From Prunus persica (taxonomy: Eukaryota; Streptophyta; Magnoliopsida; Rosales; Rosaceae), in assembly GCF_000346465.2 (NCBI RefSeq), contig NC_034012.1:9160294-9224293 (forward strand): DNA of 64,000 bases, written 5' to 3'. Positions 13,882 through 26,130 of this stretch are shown here, one piece after another. Each line of letters opens with the position of its first letter. Positions within the stretch are counted from its first letter, which is position 1. The notes below the pieces were generated by a model, which did no database searches, had not been told where the DNA came from, and worked only from the letters and a program-made list of their open reading frames with translations. A program made the position numbers and the translations under genes.

Positions 13882-14081
13882 GGGCTCATTTGAGAGTGAT
13901 TTTGAATAGGCCGACAAGCACTTTTATAGAGAATCACTTCTCTATGTATTCACTTAGTGATTTTATGGAGAAGCACATGGGAGATGGTTCTCCCCAAAAT
14001 CACTTAAAGTGATTATATGGGGAAACACATCTTCTCCTCATAAGTGATTTTGGCATATCCAGAATCACTCTCAAACAAACC
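13882..14081. mobile_element. Foldback MITE-like element, about 200 bp
   Basis: The left end GGGCTCATTTGAGAGTGATT pairs with the reverse complement of the right end, GGTTTGTTTGAGAGTGATTC. The inside repeats AGTGATTTT in both orientations, so most of the element can fold on itself. I found no clear target-site duplication, so the superfamily is undecided (hAT-like is one option). Confidence 0.5.
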
Positions 14082-14174
14082 AAAAATTTATGTCCATATC
14101 TCTTTCCAAATGACCTCCTTCGAAAGACACCATTTCAGGTTTTTTTTTAGGTCGACACCCTTTTAGGTTGAATG

Positions 14175-14300
14175 CATCTATCCATCACCGTTTTACCAAT
14201 ATCCACCCACCTATTATAAATTTATGATTATGACACCCATCTATCCATCACCGTTTTTACCAATATCCACCCACCTATTATAAATATATGATTATGACAC
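14175..14300. repeat. Two-copy tandem repeat, about 63 bp unit
   Basis: Two adjacent, almost identical copies start at CATCTATCCATCACCG (14175 and 14238) and run to TGATTATGACACC. They differ by one T in a homopolymer and one A/T change. Confidence 0.75.
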
Positions 14301-14711
14301 CCTATGCCTAGAAGACAATTTCACTAATACATTTACTATTTTTCGAAATACTTGCAAATTTATTAATTTTTAACGATATCAACCTGATTAGCGTATGAGT
14401 TTCCAACCAGTGACCATATTATGCAAAACAAAAGAAGAAATTCGAAAATATGCAAACCATTCTGCATGTCGAGTTTCTCATTAACTTCTTAACAAAATGA
14501 CAGCCGTGTTATGGTCCCTAAACTAAACAGTCATATGTAAGATAGTGCTTGTTACACCATTGTTGAGTCTCAGCTAAGCCATCTGTAATTTTCTTTTTAA
14601 AACACATCTTCGGTTACAGACTAGTTCAAAATGAAATACAGGATGCACATTCAAGATAGGGCAAAAACTAGCTGAAATTTGAAGGGCAGCAATCACTAGG
14701 TCACAGTTTGA

Positions 14712-17700
14712 TCAAAAGCGATACGAGCTATCAGGTCCATACCTGCTCCTGATATTGTAATTTTCAAACTTTGGATTGTCATAACCTGCTGCCTTCATAT
14801 CCATGGGTTTTGGTTCTGTCCCAGCTCCAAAAACTACCTCACCACTCTTATCTCGTTGGCGGTGCCTTGGTCTTTCTTTCTGGCTCTTAGACCTGCTATA
14901 AGAAGCAACCTCACCAGATCCATAGAATTCTGCAGAATCCTGTCGCTTTGAAGACCGGTGCTTGCTTGACAAAGAGGGATCTTTAAAACTAGCTGACTTC
15001 ATCTTTGGTGGCTTCATTTCTGAATATTTCTCACTTGCATTGGGTGTATGGGCCTGTCGAGTCTCAGATAGAGGAGCAGGAGCACTCTGTCTCTGAACTA
15101 ATGGGGTCTCAGCTTCATCTTCAGGCATCCTAAGAGCATCTTTTAATGGTGTGAGGCCTTTCTGGGAGCCACCAGGCATAAAACGGGAGGGGATGAAGTG
15201 AACAAATATGCCAGCCAATGCTTCAAGCCCAAGCTTGGATAGATCAATGATGAGCTGTCCAAAAGATGGCCATCCTGGTTCCTCTTTCATGCTCTCCACC
15301 ATTGGAGAAGATTTCCCATTGCTTGGATGCTCTTTAATTTCACTCTTTAAAGGTGGCTGCTAAACAAGTTATGCATTACATTAAGCGAGTAACACAACTT
15401 GCACCAAACAGAATTTACCACAATGGGAAGCATGCACAGCTCTATTACATTGCAATAAAGAAAAAGATGGATTGACTTGGCAAGACCAAGGAAAAACTTG
15501 TACAAATGGTAAAACCACAGAAGCATACTTTTCCTTTCCACGAGAAAAGGTGACTTCAGAGATTAGTGAATGCTTTGAAAGAAAAAAGAAAAAGGAAAAA
15601 GAAAGAGATAATTGTGAAAACTGAAGCATGCACGAGCAGTAATGAAAAAAAAATAAGGGCAGAAATATTTGACTAAATAACATGTTTTGCTTGTAATGCA
15701 TTTATTAGCTGAGATGGGTGGAAAATGAATCAAATTTTGGTAAAATTCATGACTAGACCAAGGACAAGCTTTGAAATATAATGTTTATGCATTAGTAGAT
15801 CATAAGAGGTATACCGTTCTCGAGAAGAAAGAAGGTCCGTATCCCTGCTGAAGCATGCATGTAGCATACCCTACCAAGACAGCACCAACAACCATAAGCA
15901 CATCTGCCAAAAAGACCCACAAATGTCAGTCAGAAAGAGGCAGCACAATCTGAAGTAGAATTTGAAACATCATAAATATCAGATATTTTAATGCCGCATA
16001 TAATGCAGGATTATAACAAGCTTATTAGAAACACTCAAAGAGAAGCAAATCATTAACAAAATCTGTGTCGTTTAAAGAAACTGAACACACTACATATATC
16101 TTGTGCAAAAAGGAGAATGTCAAACAGAATCATATCCTCTACACTGGATGCACAATACAGTGGTCTCAAATAGGTTTTCCGATTAGTGCTTCCTTCTTAC
16201 ATATACATATAACGTCTATATTTGTTTCACAAAAGGTAAAAACTTGATGTCTATTTGCGGTTAAGTTACACAATATGGACATAATTTTGAATTTGATAAT
16301 GTTTAATGATAGCATTTGCTGAACTGTAGCTCTATGTCAGTCCATTTTAATCTGTTCAAAACTTCAAACCAACCATAACCCTTCCTTTCCACCCATACTT
16401 ACATATTCACAGGTCACAAGTGCCATGGGATCTAAATATGCACCAAGAAATATGATTGAAATTAAAACTTGATACGATGCTGGGCCGAGGAAGTGTCTGA
16501 TTTCCAACAGCCCCCTACCAACAGTACAATAAAAGCTGAGTGTATGACATTGATGAAGATGATGTAGTATAATGTTATATGAGCAAAGGTCTAGACACCA
16601 GTAAACTACTTCTCTAAGCTCATGCCCTATTTCATTTGGCTTCTACTAGCACAGTGATGCTTATTCCTAGCTTAGAAATGAATTTACTTCCTTAATATCC
16701 ATATAACTGTCTGCAAAGGAAACAATTTTAACAAACACATAGAGACATCCTATACATCAAGAACTACAATGAAGTGAACACCTGATCTTCATAAAGAGTA
16801 TTCCTCGATCCAGATTACATCCAGCCGACACAAAAATTCATCAAATTGAACTTTTAATTTTATGTCAACAAGTGGCAAATGGCTGCTATATCTCTGCTAT
16901 TTTATGTCCCCATTGATCAGTTAATGGCCATATACTACATTTGAGCTGATAGGGCAACTTATGGGCCATCACCTTCCACACATTCTGCTTCTTAATAATA
17001 AGAACTTTAAAGTTTGACCATAACACCATGGTTTTTCTTTGGATCCTCCGAGACATAGACCTTCTATTTGACATCCCTCTCATTTACAGTATCAAATTAA
17101 ATATTACACAACGATAAGCATTTGTCAGCAAAGCGAACTGATCAAATCATTGTGCATGTTCATCATAAAGTAGAAAATGTGAAATCACACTTGCATAAAC
17201 TAAAAGGAAAAAACAGCTATACACAACCTATGCAAATTCTAGAGATAGTACATATGCACATGAAGATCAGTGAGTATGCCTGCCTAGACACATTGCATGG
17301 TGTAGCTATTTCCATTTCCATAACAGCCAAAACATGAGTTATAGAGCTTTTATGTCATCATTAATGAATGAAAAGTAAACATAAGCAACAGCGGATCAAA
17401 CCTGTGGCAGAAATTGAACTGTACTGATAATCACAATCCTCCTGGTTGAGAGAGATCTGCCGGAGAGCAGCATTTCCTCTATCAACAACTAGCAAGGAAC
17501 AAGTAGATTGAATATATACCACATCAAAATCATTTGAGAACATCGCATCTTCACTGGGCCCATCCCTGTAGCCTGCAACATTTGATTTCCCGCCCGCAAT
17601 GGTTGTCACACCTGCAAAAAGTTTGTATAAGAATGTGAACAATATAATTTATACAAAATCCACTCAATCTTTTTATCGGAATTTGTAAATAAGGTTTTCA

Positions 17701-19106
17701 ATAAAAAGAATCTAGAAAACTTCGGAATTTTTACAGTTTACATTCCCGTGTACAAGTTATATTTCCATACATTAGTTTTGCTAATTCAACATAAATACAT
17801 GCCATACATACATAAAGAAATTTGATATTTTTCCTTAGTTCACTTGTTGCCAGCATACATCTGTAGAAGCTTCTAACTAACTATGAAAGTAACAAGAACT
17901 ACATGTACTGATGTACCAGCATCTCCAATCTTTCTTATGGCATGATTCACGGTATCAGCAACATATACATTCCCTTGATCATCCATAGTTACACCTTTGG
18001 GATGATTGAAACGAGCATCACTTGGCTTTCCATCAACATGTCCTGTGTAACCCTGAAATGACCCAGCAACCAATCTTCCCCTACTATCTGCAGTAATGAA
18101 ATGTTCATATTACTCTAAAACTCAACAATATTGAATTCCACAGTCAAACGACCCTCTACAACAACATAAAAGGCAAAAGTAAGAAAATATGAGCATCAAT
18201 AATTGATACAGAAAACTTTCATCTGACCAAAAGAAAAAAAATTGAAATAGAAAAATGTCAAAAAAGTAAAAATGGAAATTTAAATATCAAGTTAGGGAAA
18301 AGAAGGAACAATCTCAATACGGTAAAACAACATAAGTATTGTTGCATAACACTAATCCGCATAATGTTGCTGTTAACGGAGTCACGGCAAAGAGTTCGCC
18401 ATCCTCTGAGATGCGGATTTTGGTAAGGAATTACTCCAATGTCATTACCTTCCAAAACAGTCTCAACTAAAGTACCCATTCTCAAATTGAAGAACATTCC
18501 CATCTGCAATACAACAAAGTGATAAACCATATAAGACCTGTACAGAAATTATGCCAATTAAGCATAAAGTTCATGAAAAAGAACCAAATATTCTAATAAG
18601 TCACTTCAAATTACCTGATTGCGGTGTTTTGGAGGATATTTCCCTGGTCCACTTGAGAAGAGAAGACAAGTGTTTTATTAATGGTCCTGAGCAAACAGTT
18701 CATTCAAAACCATATCATAAGTGAAGTAATATTAAGAAACTAAAAAACCCATGATGTATATATGCAGATCACAGGAAGACAACATATTATCATTACCAAG
18801 TGTATGAGTGAGAGAAAGCTATTTGGGAATATCAGAATAAAGAGAACAAATTTAGTAGAATCAAGAAAACTAAGAACTAGGTATCTAATTATCTATATAA
18901 TAAAGCTATACATTCATAAGAGAAGCAAGTGAGGATACAAAGCATACCCAGTAACCCAACAGATCAAACACACAACCCAAAACATGAGAGAGAGTTAGAG
19001 AAGTTGGTGAGTGATAGTTACCTGCAGGAGCAGCGTGAGCTTGGAATTGGAGGGAGTAAGCGACAGTGAGTGTTAGGAGAGTGAGAAAGAAAAGTGAATT
19101 TCTCAT
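14712..19106 (-). CDS. NHL-repeat membrane or secreted protein, possibly disrupted
   Basis: Exons on the minus strand: 19106-19022, 18686-18615, 18503 to about 18335, 18087-17917, 17611-17402, 15903-15815 and 15359-14712. The N terminus MRNSLFFLTLLTLTVAYSLQ looks like a signal peptide; an in-frame Met lies 14 codons upstream. Exons 3-5 carry beta-propeller NHL repeats (FNHPKGVTMDDQGNVYVADT, VTTIAGGKSNVAGYRDGPSE, LLVVDRGNAALRQISL). Exon 6 encodes a hydrophobic, probably transmembrane, segment (VLMVVGAVLVGYATCML). The last exon gives a polar tail ending SRYGPDSSYRF. The whole matches the plant NHL-domain family in order and length; the molecular function is unknown. Exon 3 is odd: about 100 bp contain an extra T (near 18470), an extra C (near 18422) and a missing G (near 18382) against the family reading frame, and its 3' part no longer resembles the family. 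Either the gene is decaying or the assembly has homopolymer errors. Confidence 0.8.
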
Positions 19107-20139
19107 TGCACTGGGAAGAGAGATGAGCAAGTTGGTTTGAATTTTCAAGTATAAGTAGGTTTACGAAATCATGACTTTGATTTGAATTGCAGAGCAGCTG
19201 CGTTTTGTAAATTTTGGGTTTTGGAAGCAAAGTACCAACTGGGGCTCCGTGTTTTTGCTCAGTACTTGGGGAGCTTGATTATGGTGACTGACAGCCGGTA
19301 CACACCTCTTTGCTTTGTAGTGTTTTTCAAGCTCTCTCTCTCCTTGGATCTTTTTTAATCTCTACACTTTCTCGTTTTTCTTTTTTTCCTTTTTCACTTT
19401 TTCGGAAAGTGAGTTTTTTCCAGGAGGAAAAAATAATTACTGGGATAATTATCTTCTACTTTAATTGAGAATATATATAGTTTTTTTTACCAATGCACCA
19501 TGAAACTTTGAACTTTGTTTAACTTTTCGAACTTTTAATTTGATTTGAGCCCAGAACTTTCACTTTATGCCAATATTCACCTAACCGTCAATTATGTCAC
19601 AGTTTTGTGTTTGATTTCATCATATGTATACAAGTTAACTCACGATGTAACCAAGCATTTACCCATTGGGTTTTATAAATAATTTTTGGTCCAACGTTTA
19701 GGAATCTAATTGAGCAGCAAAAGTGGGAGGAAAATTTTAAGTCTCGTTGATTCGGGGATTAGGGTCATGGGAATAAATAGGTAAGAGATTCTCATGTTTG
19801 GTAAAATCGTTGTTAGGAATTTTAATATCTAGTACATTTAGGGTATGTTGAAAGTATGTCAAAGTAAGCATGAATTTGAATGAGCTAAAATTACCCTCAA
19901 TTTGACAGAAATATTGATATAATTAATCACATGAGGACATTCGATATGAATTGAAAATTTAAGGGAGCTCATAACTAAATTGAAAATTTAGGGGCAAAGT
20001 AGAACAAGATCTATAACTTGCAGGGTATTGTTAAATTTTGCCATAATGAGCCTTATTTGTTTGATCTCCTGTCTTGAGGAGGAGAAATTCTAAGGTATTA
20101 TTGTTACCCTGTCATATAGAATTATCAATTTATGATAAA

Positions 20140-20305
20140 TAAATTGATTGAATGACAAAGTCGGTATGTCATGAACCTAAAGTCGAGTACTAATATATAA
20201 AAACACATATTAATAATATCTTATAAATTAATTGAATGACAAATTTAATATGTCATGGATCTAAATCGAGTACTAATATATAAAAACACGTGTTAATAAT
20301 ATCGG
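20140..20305. repeat. Two-copy tandem repeat, about 84 bp unit
   Basis: Copies begin at AAATTGATTGAATGACAAAG (about 20141) and TAAATTAATTGAATGACAAA (about 20223), and both continue through TCGAGTACTAATATATAAAA. They are clearly diverged. Confidence 0.6.
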
Positions 20306-20925
20306 TAGATTGATGATAATACCAGTTGTTCTATGATAATTCGCATTGAAAAATACTCACGATGATAAATAATAATAAAAAAAGAGTGCTGCTAAATGAA
20401 TCCTAAAATTAACTGAGTACACCCTATGATCTAAGTACACCCTAATATTTTAATTAAAATGTAAAATTAATTAAGTACACCCTATATAACTACCAAAAAT
20501 ACCCCTGATACAGCCTAATACTTGTAGCATTATTTTTTCGTTGATTTTCAGCTTAATTTTTTTAATAGTGTTTATAAATCTTTGACTTTTCATACGGATT
20601 TATGCTTCTATTAAAATTGTTGGCATTTTTTTGGCAATTCCAAGTTCTTGCAATTACCACTTCTTTCGTTAAAAACACAATAGGACAAGCTATCTCTTGA
20701 TTATGGTTGAATATGATTAGTAAGGTGTACTTATTAAAATTATATTTATTTCACAATTCCATATATTTTTTTTTATCATTTTATATTATGATAAATCAGT
20801 AATTCAATATATCAGCATTATGGACTTATGTGTAAAAAGAGAATATGATCCTCTTTTTTTTTTTTTTTTTGGGGAATGATCCATCTTTAAAATACAATTC
20901 CAAATTCTGTTTTGGGTGTCTTTTT

Positions 20926-20949
20926 CCACGTCGTTTATACAGTCACGTG
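20926..20949. promoter_or_regulatory. Paired ACGT boxes upstream of SEC61 alpha
   Basis: CCACGTCG (20926-20933) and the G-box CACGTG (20944-20949) lie 11 bases apart, about 470 bp before the SEC61 alpha start codon and upstream of its likely 5' UTR. Plant bZIP factors, including those of the ER stress response, bind ACGT cores; regulation of this gene by them is inferred. Confidence 0.35.
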
Positions 20950-21412
20950 TCCATCATTGATTGGCTTTGACCTCGTGGCGACCAAGTCCCACTTTCACAA
21001 GCAGGCAACCTTTATTTGTAACGCCCATGCCTTTGAGGTCCATTTATCGTTTGCAGCTTCGGGTCGAGATCCAAAATCCGATAATAGCTCCCTCAGATCG
21101 GATTTTCCCACCAGAGAAGAAAACCCATTTCTAGGGTTTCGAGCTCCCAAACTGGGGTTTGCACGGTCAGTCTCTGAACCTGAAATTGATCTTTGTTTGT
21201 CTTTGTTTGGATCCGATGTAATTGTGTGAGTGTAGGTGATTTGCATGTGTGGTTGTGTTTGTATTTCTGAATTTCATAAGAATCAACTGGATCTAAATCA
21301 CCACAAGCATAAAGCCCAGATTTTCCATACCAATTTTGTTTTTGGATGCAAAATTTTTTGACTTGGTCTCAAATGGTGTTTTGGATTAGGTGATTAGCCT
21401 TGACGAAGCAAC

Positions 21413-23868
21413 ATGGGAGGTGGATTTCGAGTTCTTCATTTGGTCAGGCCCTTTCTTTCGTTTTTGCCAGAAGTTCAGAGCGCTGACAGGAAAGTCCCAT
21501 TCAGAGAGAAGGTGATATACACCGTGATCTCGCTCTTCATTTTCTTAGTATGCAGCCAGCTTCCTCTGTATGGCATACACTCCACCACTGGTGCAGATCC
21601 CTTCTATTGGATGCGTGTTATTCTCGCTTCCAATCGAGGGACTGTCATGGAGCTTGGGATCACCCCAATTGTCACATCTGGGCTGGTCATGCAACTCCTT
21701 GCTGGGTCTAAGATTATTGAAGTGGACAACAATGTACGCGAAGATCGTGCTCTTTTGTAAGTATAAATCTTGAGGCCTTCGAATTTTATTTGGGTTAATC
21801 TGTATTGATTTGTTCGTTTGCATACTATTTGGAATCAATGCAGCCCAAAGGGTGTTCGTAACTGGCTGGAAAAGTTATTGTTTTTAGAATATGTTTTCAG
21901 TTTTGGGTTGAGATATTGTAGTGCCATTGTTGTACTGCTTTCTAAAAACTGTATTTGGAATTTTTTTGGAAACTAAGCCTAAGAAAAATGGCGTATGTTA
22001 ATTGTGATCATTATGGGTGGCTTTAATATTTAGCATTCTCTTTCATTTTCAACCTGCATATGCATATTGCTATTTGTATTCCATGTGATGATTTCCATTT
22101 TTCTTCCCAGGAATGGAGCACAGAAGTTATTGGGCATCCTGATAGCTATTGGTGAGGCAGTTGCCTATGTTCTCTCAGGGATGTATGGTAGTGTTGGCCA
22201 ACTTGGAGTTGGAAATGCCATTCTCATTATCATTCAGCTCTGCTTTGCTGGTATCATTGTGATATGTTTGGATGAACTACTTCAGAAGGGATATGGTCTA
22301 GGCTCTGGAATTTCCCTTTTCATTGCCACCAATATCTGGTGAGTTTGTAATCCTTTCTTGCCTAGTTATGTCCAGCAATGGGATCTTTTGCATAACAACT
22401 TACAGTCTGTTCATTCTTTTGTGGAAGTTTTCTGATATACTACTCCAAATTTGAGTACTTAAAAAGTTATATAATTCTTTTTCAGTGAAAACATTATCTG
22501 GAAAGCGTTTAGTCCCACCACTATCAACAGTGGGCGAGGAGCTGAATTTGAAGGTGCTGTTATTGCCCTGTTCCATCTGCTGATAACTCGAACAGATAAG
22601 GTTCGAGCTCTTCGTGAGGCCTTTTACCGGCAGAATCTTCCAAATGTGACAAATCTGCTTGCGACAGTGTTGATCTTCCTAATAGTAATCTACTTCCAAG
22701 GGTTCCGTGTGGTTCTACCTGTGAGATCAAAGAATGCTCGTGGACAGCAGGGTTCCTATCCTATCAAGCTGTTCTACACCTCCAACATGCCCATCATTTT
22801 GCAGTCTGCACTTGTCTCCAACCTTTACTTCATCTCCCAGGTACTGGAGATTTAAATGTTTGTATGGGCAGTTTGGGGACTTTCTTCTAATGTAAATTGT
22901 AACAATGCTTTTTTAAATGTTTATGTGCAGTTGCTGTACAGGAGGTACAGTGGAAATTTCCTTGTGAATCTTTTGGGTAAGTGGAAGGAGTCTGAATATT
23001 CAGGTGGACAATTCATTCCTGTTGGTGGTCTTGCATATTATATCACTGCACCTTCAAGGTAACTCAGAATGTTTTCCTTTATTTGCTCTGCCTGATAAAG
23101 GTTGCAATTTTGTTAGTAAACCTGATGATTATCTGTGCTTCAATTGATCTGTTGCTATAATGTTTTGCAGCTTAGCTGATATGGCAGCCAATCCTTTCCA
23201 TGCACTTTTCTATCTTGTGTTCATGTTATCAGCCTGTGCGCTTTTCTCAAAAACATGGATTGAAGTTTCTGGATCCTCTGCCAAGGATGTTGCCAAGCAG
23301 CTCAAGGTATTAAATCTGAATAGTTTAGTTATGTATTCTCTAATAGACCAAAGAAAGTTTTTATATTTTTGTTGAGATCTCTTTCTTGCAAATGAGGGGG
23401 TTTGTGTGGCTAGATACCTACCCTTTATATGTATTTTCTAATATATTTCTTATGATTTGTTTCACTTTATGCTTTCGAGTTTAATGACCAGATCATCCTC
23501 AAATTATATTCATACCGGAAGCGCTATTTATATAATAAAGATGCATTTGAACAATTCTTAAATCAGAACTTTATGGATTATACACAGAGCTAAGCATCAT
23601 GCTAACAATATCCCTTTATAATTTGCAGGAACAACAAATGGTGATGCCTGGTCATCGTGAATCAAACTTGCAGAAGGAGTTGAACCGCTACATTCCCACA
23701 GCTGCTGCTTTTGGAGGCATGTGCATCGGTGCACTGACAGTGTTGGCCGATTTCATGGGTGCAATTGGTTCAGGAACAGGAATTCTGCTTGCAGTGACAA
23801 TCATCTATCAGTACTTTGAGACATTCGAGAAAGAAAGAGCCAGTGAGCTTGGTTTCTTTGGTTTCTAG
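21413..23868 (+). CDS. SEC61A: Protein transport protein Sec61 subunit alpha
   Basis: Channel-forming subunit of the ER translocon, through which secretory proteins pass and membrane proteins enter the bilayer. Six exons join in frame: 21413-21756, 22111-22338, 22486-22840, 22931-23058, 23171-23306 and 23629-23868, giving 476 residues, the normal length of the family. Hallmarks include the N-terminal [20 protein letters not shown], the conserved SQLPLYGI and [17 protein letters not shown] stretches, [20 protein letters not shown], the cytosolic loop [20 protein letters not shown] that contacts ribosomes, and the C-terminal [16 protein letters not shown]. Ten hydrophobic helices are expected for the fold, and strong hydrophobic segments are visible throughout. 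A likely intron in the 5' UTR ends at the AG at 21389-21390, 22 bases before the ATG. No lesion was seen. Confidence 0.96.
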
Positions 23869-24650
23869 GCAATTTGTTGCCAGTAATGGTGGGTCTCCCT
23901 GACAATTTTGGTGTGCTGAGAGATGTAAGTAGGTTTTAACAGCGAAGTTCAAGATATTAGGCTAGTCTCTTATCACTCCTTTGAAGAAAATACAAAAGCA
24001 ATGCAATCCTCTAAACATAGTGTTATATGGTTTCTTTTCCCTTTTGCGTTTCCGCCACTCCCGTGTTTCATTGTCAAGTATCGTTGGATCTATGTAACAC
24101 TATCAGGACCTCTGGATCTTTATAATTTACTTGTCTGAAATCTTTAAGGACACCTTTGAGAAGTGGCTGGCAGGATTTTCCCCATGCCCAAGAAATTCCC
24201 TTGTTAATTATGTTTTTGTAATTCTGTTGCACAATTGACTTCGCCTTCGCCTAAAAACTAATATCATTGTTTACAGAATACCTGCTTGGCTATGCAGTTC
24301 TAATCTTTTATGTCCCATCTAAAGTGTGGTGTTCTACCTTTTACAGTTTTTACTAACATCACAAGAACTTACTGTTGATTTTGTCACGGGGTTCGTTTAC
24401 AAATTGGTTGATTGAGATGTGACTCTGATGTGTGTGACTGCAACCTTGAAATATTTATGTTTAGCTACCTTAAGTAAGCACATGCCAAATGGAGAGGCTA
24501 CAGCTATGATTGAAATGCAGTCTCTTTTTCTTTTTGGATTTGCCAAAAGAAATTGCAATACATTTCGTTTGTGTTTATACAAAAAATTTCATTGACTAGC
24601 CAGCAGTGATGGTTTTGTATGCGTATACAATACGCGTCTATTTCGATCCG

Positions 24651-24806
24651 TCTTTAGCAAAAGTGTTATTCGAACCGTCTATTTTGGTCCGTCTTTAGCA
24701 AAAGTGTTATTCGAACCGTCTTTAACAAACGTGTTATTCGAACCGTTTGCTCCATCTTTAGCAAAAGTGTTATTCGAACTGTCTTTAACAAAAGTGTTAT
24801 TCGAAG
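24651..24806. repeat. Short tandem repeat array beside the mini-Copia insertion
   Basis: Five imperfect copies of TCTTTAGCAAAAGTGTTATT followed by CGAACCG start at about 24651, 24692, 24719, 24755 and 24782. Spacing is uneven (27-41 bp). The Copia-like element is inserted immediately after the last copy. Confidence 0.7.
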
Positions 24807-24819
24807 CCAATCACATATT

Positions 24820-25053
24820 TGTTGGCGTGACTTGTGGATATTGACTTACTTTCCTTACACACCAAGAATTCCTATTATAATTGTAATTGATTTACTTTAA
24901 TTCCTGATTTCCTACTGCAAATAGATTTAGGAATTTATTATTTACTTGCCTATTCAGGTTTCGTTGTATTATAAATATGACCTCCTACAAGGAGAAGAAT
25001 ACACAGAAAATTCCCACAAACAAATATTCTCTCATAATTTTCATATTTTAGCA
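24820..25053 (+). repeat. Left (5') LTR of mini-Copia element
   Basis: It starts TGTTGGCGTGAC and ends TTTTAGCA. It contains a TATA-like TTGTATTATAAATATGACC segment near 24963-24981, where the element transcript could begin. It is identical by eye to the right LTR. Confidence 0.88.
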
Positions 25054-25066
25054 TGGTATCAGAGCC
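25054..25066 (+). other. Primer-binding site, initiator Met tRNA type
   Basis: TGGTATCAGAGCC starts directly after the left LTR. This is the usual Copia primer-binding site, complementary to the 3' end of initiator methionine tRNA. Confidence 0.85.
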
Positions 25067-25329
25067 TAGTTCGATCTAGGGACCTGTGCTTGTGTTCTTC
25101 TTGAAATTTAAGTGCTCTTCTCCCCCCTTGAGAGGGGGGGGAGGGGGAGTGAAAGGGATATGTTTATTGACCTATCCCAATTACCTTGACATATTTCCAT
25201 GAAGATGTTGCTTATTTCTTGACTCCGACGACCCCTTCTCTTCAAGGGGAGAGGAAGATTGAAGAGAAGTTGTGTATGAGTGAATTAGCTAAAGTTTATA
25301 TGGAAGAATTTATTGTTGCCATTGTCTCT

Positions 25330-25480
25330 ACTGCCGTGCTCATGGGGTTTCGATGTTCTGCCTTACCTATTGCCGTGCACACACAGTTTCTGTGTTCTGC
25401 CTTACCTACTGCCGTGCTCACAGGGTTTCTGTGTTCTGCCTTATCTACAGCCGTGCTCACAGGTTTTCTGTGTTTTGCTA
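25330..25480. repeat. 39-bp tandem repeat inside mini-Copia element
   Basis: About four copies of a 39-bp unit built on GCCGTGCTCACAGGGTTTCT and GTGTTCTGCCTTACCTA. Because 39 is a multiple of three, the copies also give a repeated open frame, but no known protein is recognisable. Confidence 0.75.
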
Positions 25481-25639
25481 TGTGCCCTATTTTTTAGGGT
25501 TTGCTCTTGTGTTTCCGCTGTGAACTTTGTTTTAGTTTGTCACTTGTTTCACTCGTGGTTGACTAAAAGATCTTCTCTACAATTGGTGTTTCTCAAGTAT
25601 GGTGTCCTGTGACTCGCTTGTCAAGTTGGGCCTACGAAA

Positions 25640-25800
25640 TATCTTTGCCCAACTTGAGGGGGAGTGTTGGCGAATCCTTATTTCATTAGAATTTTGGTTA
25701 CTTACCAATTATATTTTGTCCTATTGTAATAGAGATTATTTTATTTAGTGTTATGGGGGTTGATGATTTTTTCAACCCTCATAGAGGTAGCACCACTGAC
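25640..25800 (+). repeat. Remnant of a second Copia element's pol end and LTR start
   Basis: The reading frame before 25660 gives KLGLRNIFAQL, followed by the purine tract TTGAGGGGGAGTG and TGTTGGCGAATCC. This is the same arrangement as the true 3' end of the element (pol end, purine tract, TGTTGGCG), but the sequence after TGTTGGCG is different. It is best read as the pol end and first bases of the LTR of another Copia element captured in the interior. Confidence 0.6.
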
Positions 25801-25879
25801 TCATTCTCTCATTCTCCACCAACCATCGTTGAGTTGTTGAGTTGAGTGCCCAGATGGCTCCGCTCCTACAGATGCAGAC

Positions 25880-25920
25880 TTTTACCCCAAACCCGATCCA
25901 GAATCAGGATCCTCTTTTGA

Positions 25921-25954
<34 letters not shown>

Positions 25955-26130
25955 TATGATGACGACCACCCAGACCCCGACCCCGACTCCGAAGACGACC
26001 CCGACCCCCACTCCGATGATGACCCCAACCCCGAATTTGTCTCTGATTCAGACCCTGATCCCGATTTCGACTCCGACTCCGGCCTCGACTCAGGCTCAGA
26101 TTCCGATCCTAATTCCTACTCAACCTGTAT
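25880..26130 (+). repeat. Low-complexity CCCCGA-type repeat, Asp-Pro coding in one frame
   Basis: GACCCC-type hexamers repeat and then decay into GAT/TCC/GAC-rich sequence. One frame reads as an Asp-Pro-Ser-rich acidic stretch, another as Thr-Pro repeats. The acidic frame has varied codons in its later part, suggesting it was once the coding one; it leads toward the RNase H tail but is not in a complete pol gene. Confidence 0.6.

Larger units (their letters stand above)
12213..14711. other. Intergenic DNA between UBTD-like and NHL genes
   Basis: AT-rich DNA without a supported gene. The part just above 12212 is the promoter and 5' UTR of the UBTD-like gene. A foldback element (13882-14081) and a two-copy tandem repeat (14175-14300) are listed separately. 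The stretch 12430-13860 shows only A/T runs. Confidence 0.5.
19107..21412. other. Divergent intergenic region, NHL gene to SEC61 alpha
   Basis: Both flanking genes are transcribed away from this stretch, so it contains both promoters. A TC-rich tract near 19330-19400 is probably NHL-gene leader or promoter. From 19440 to 20880 the DNA is AT-rich with a two-copy tandem repeat. From about 20920 it becomes gene-like, with ACGT boxes and the SEC61 alpha 5' UTR. Confidence 0.5.

Noticed and set aside
14150..14300. CRISPR-like direct repeats
   Set aside because: Only two copies without spacers, in a plant nuclear genome; a simple tandem duplication.
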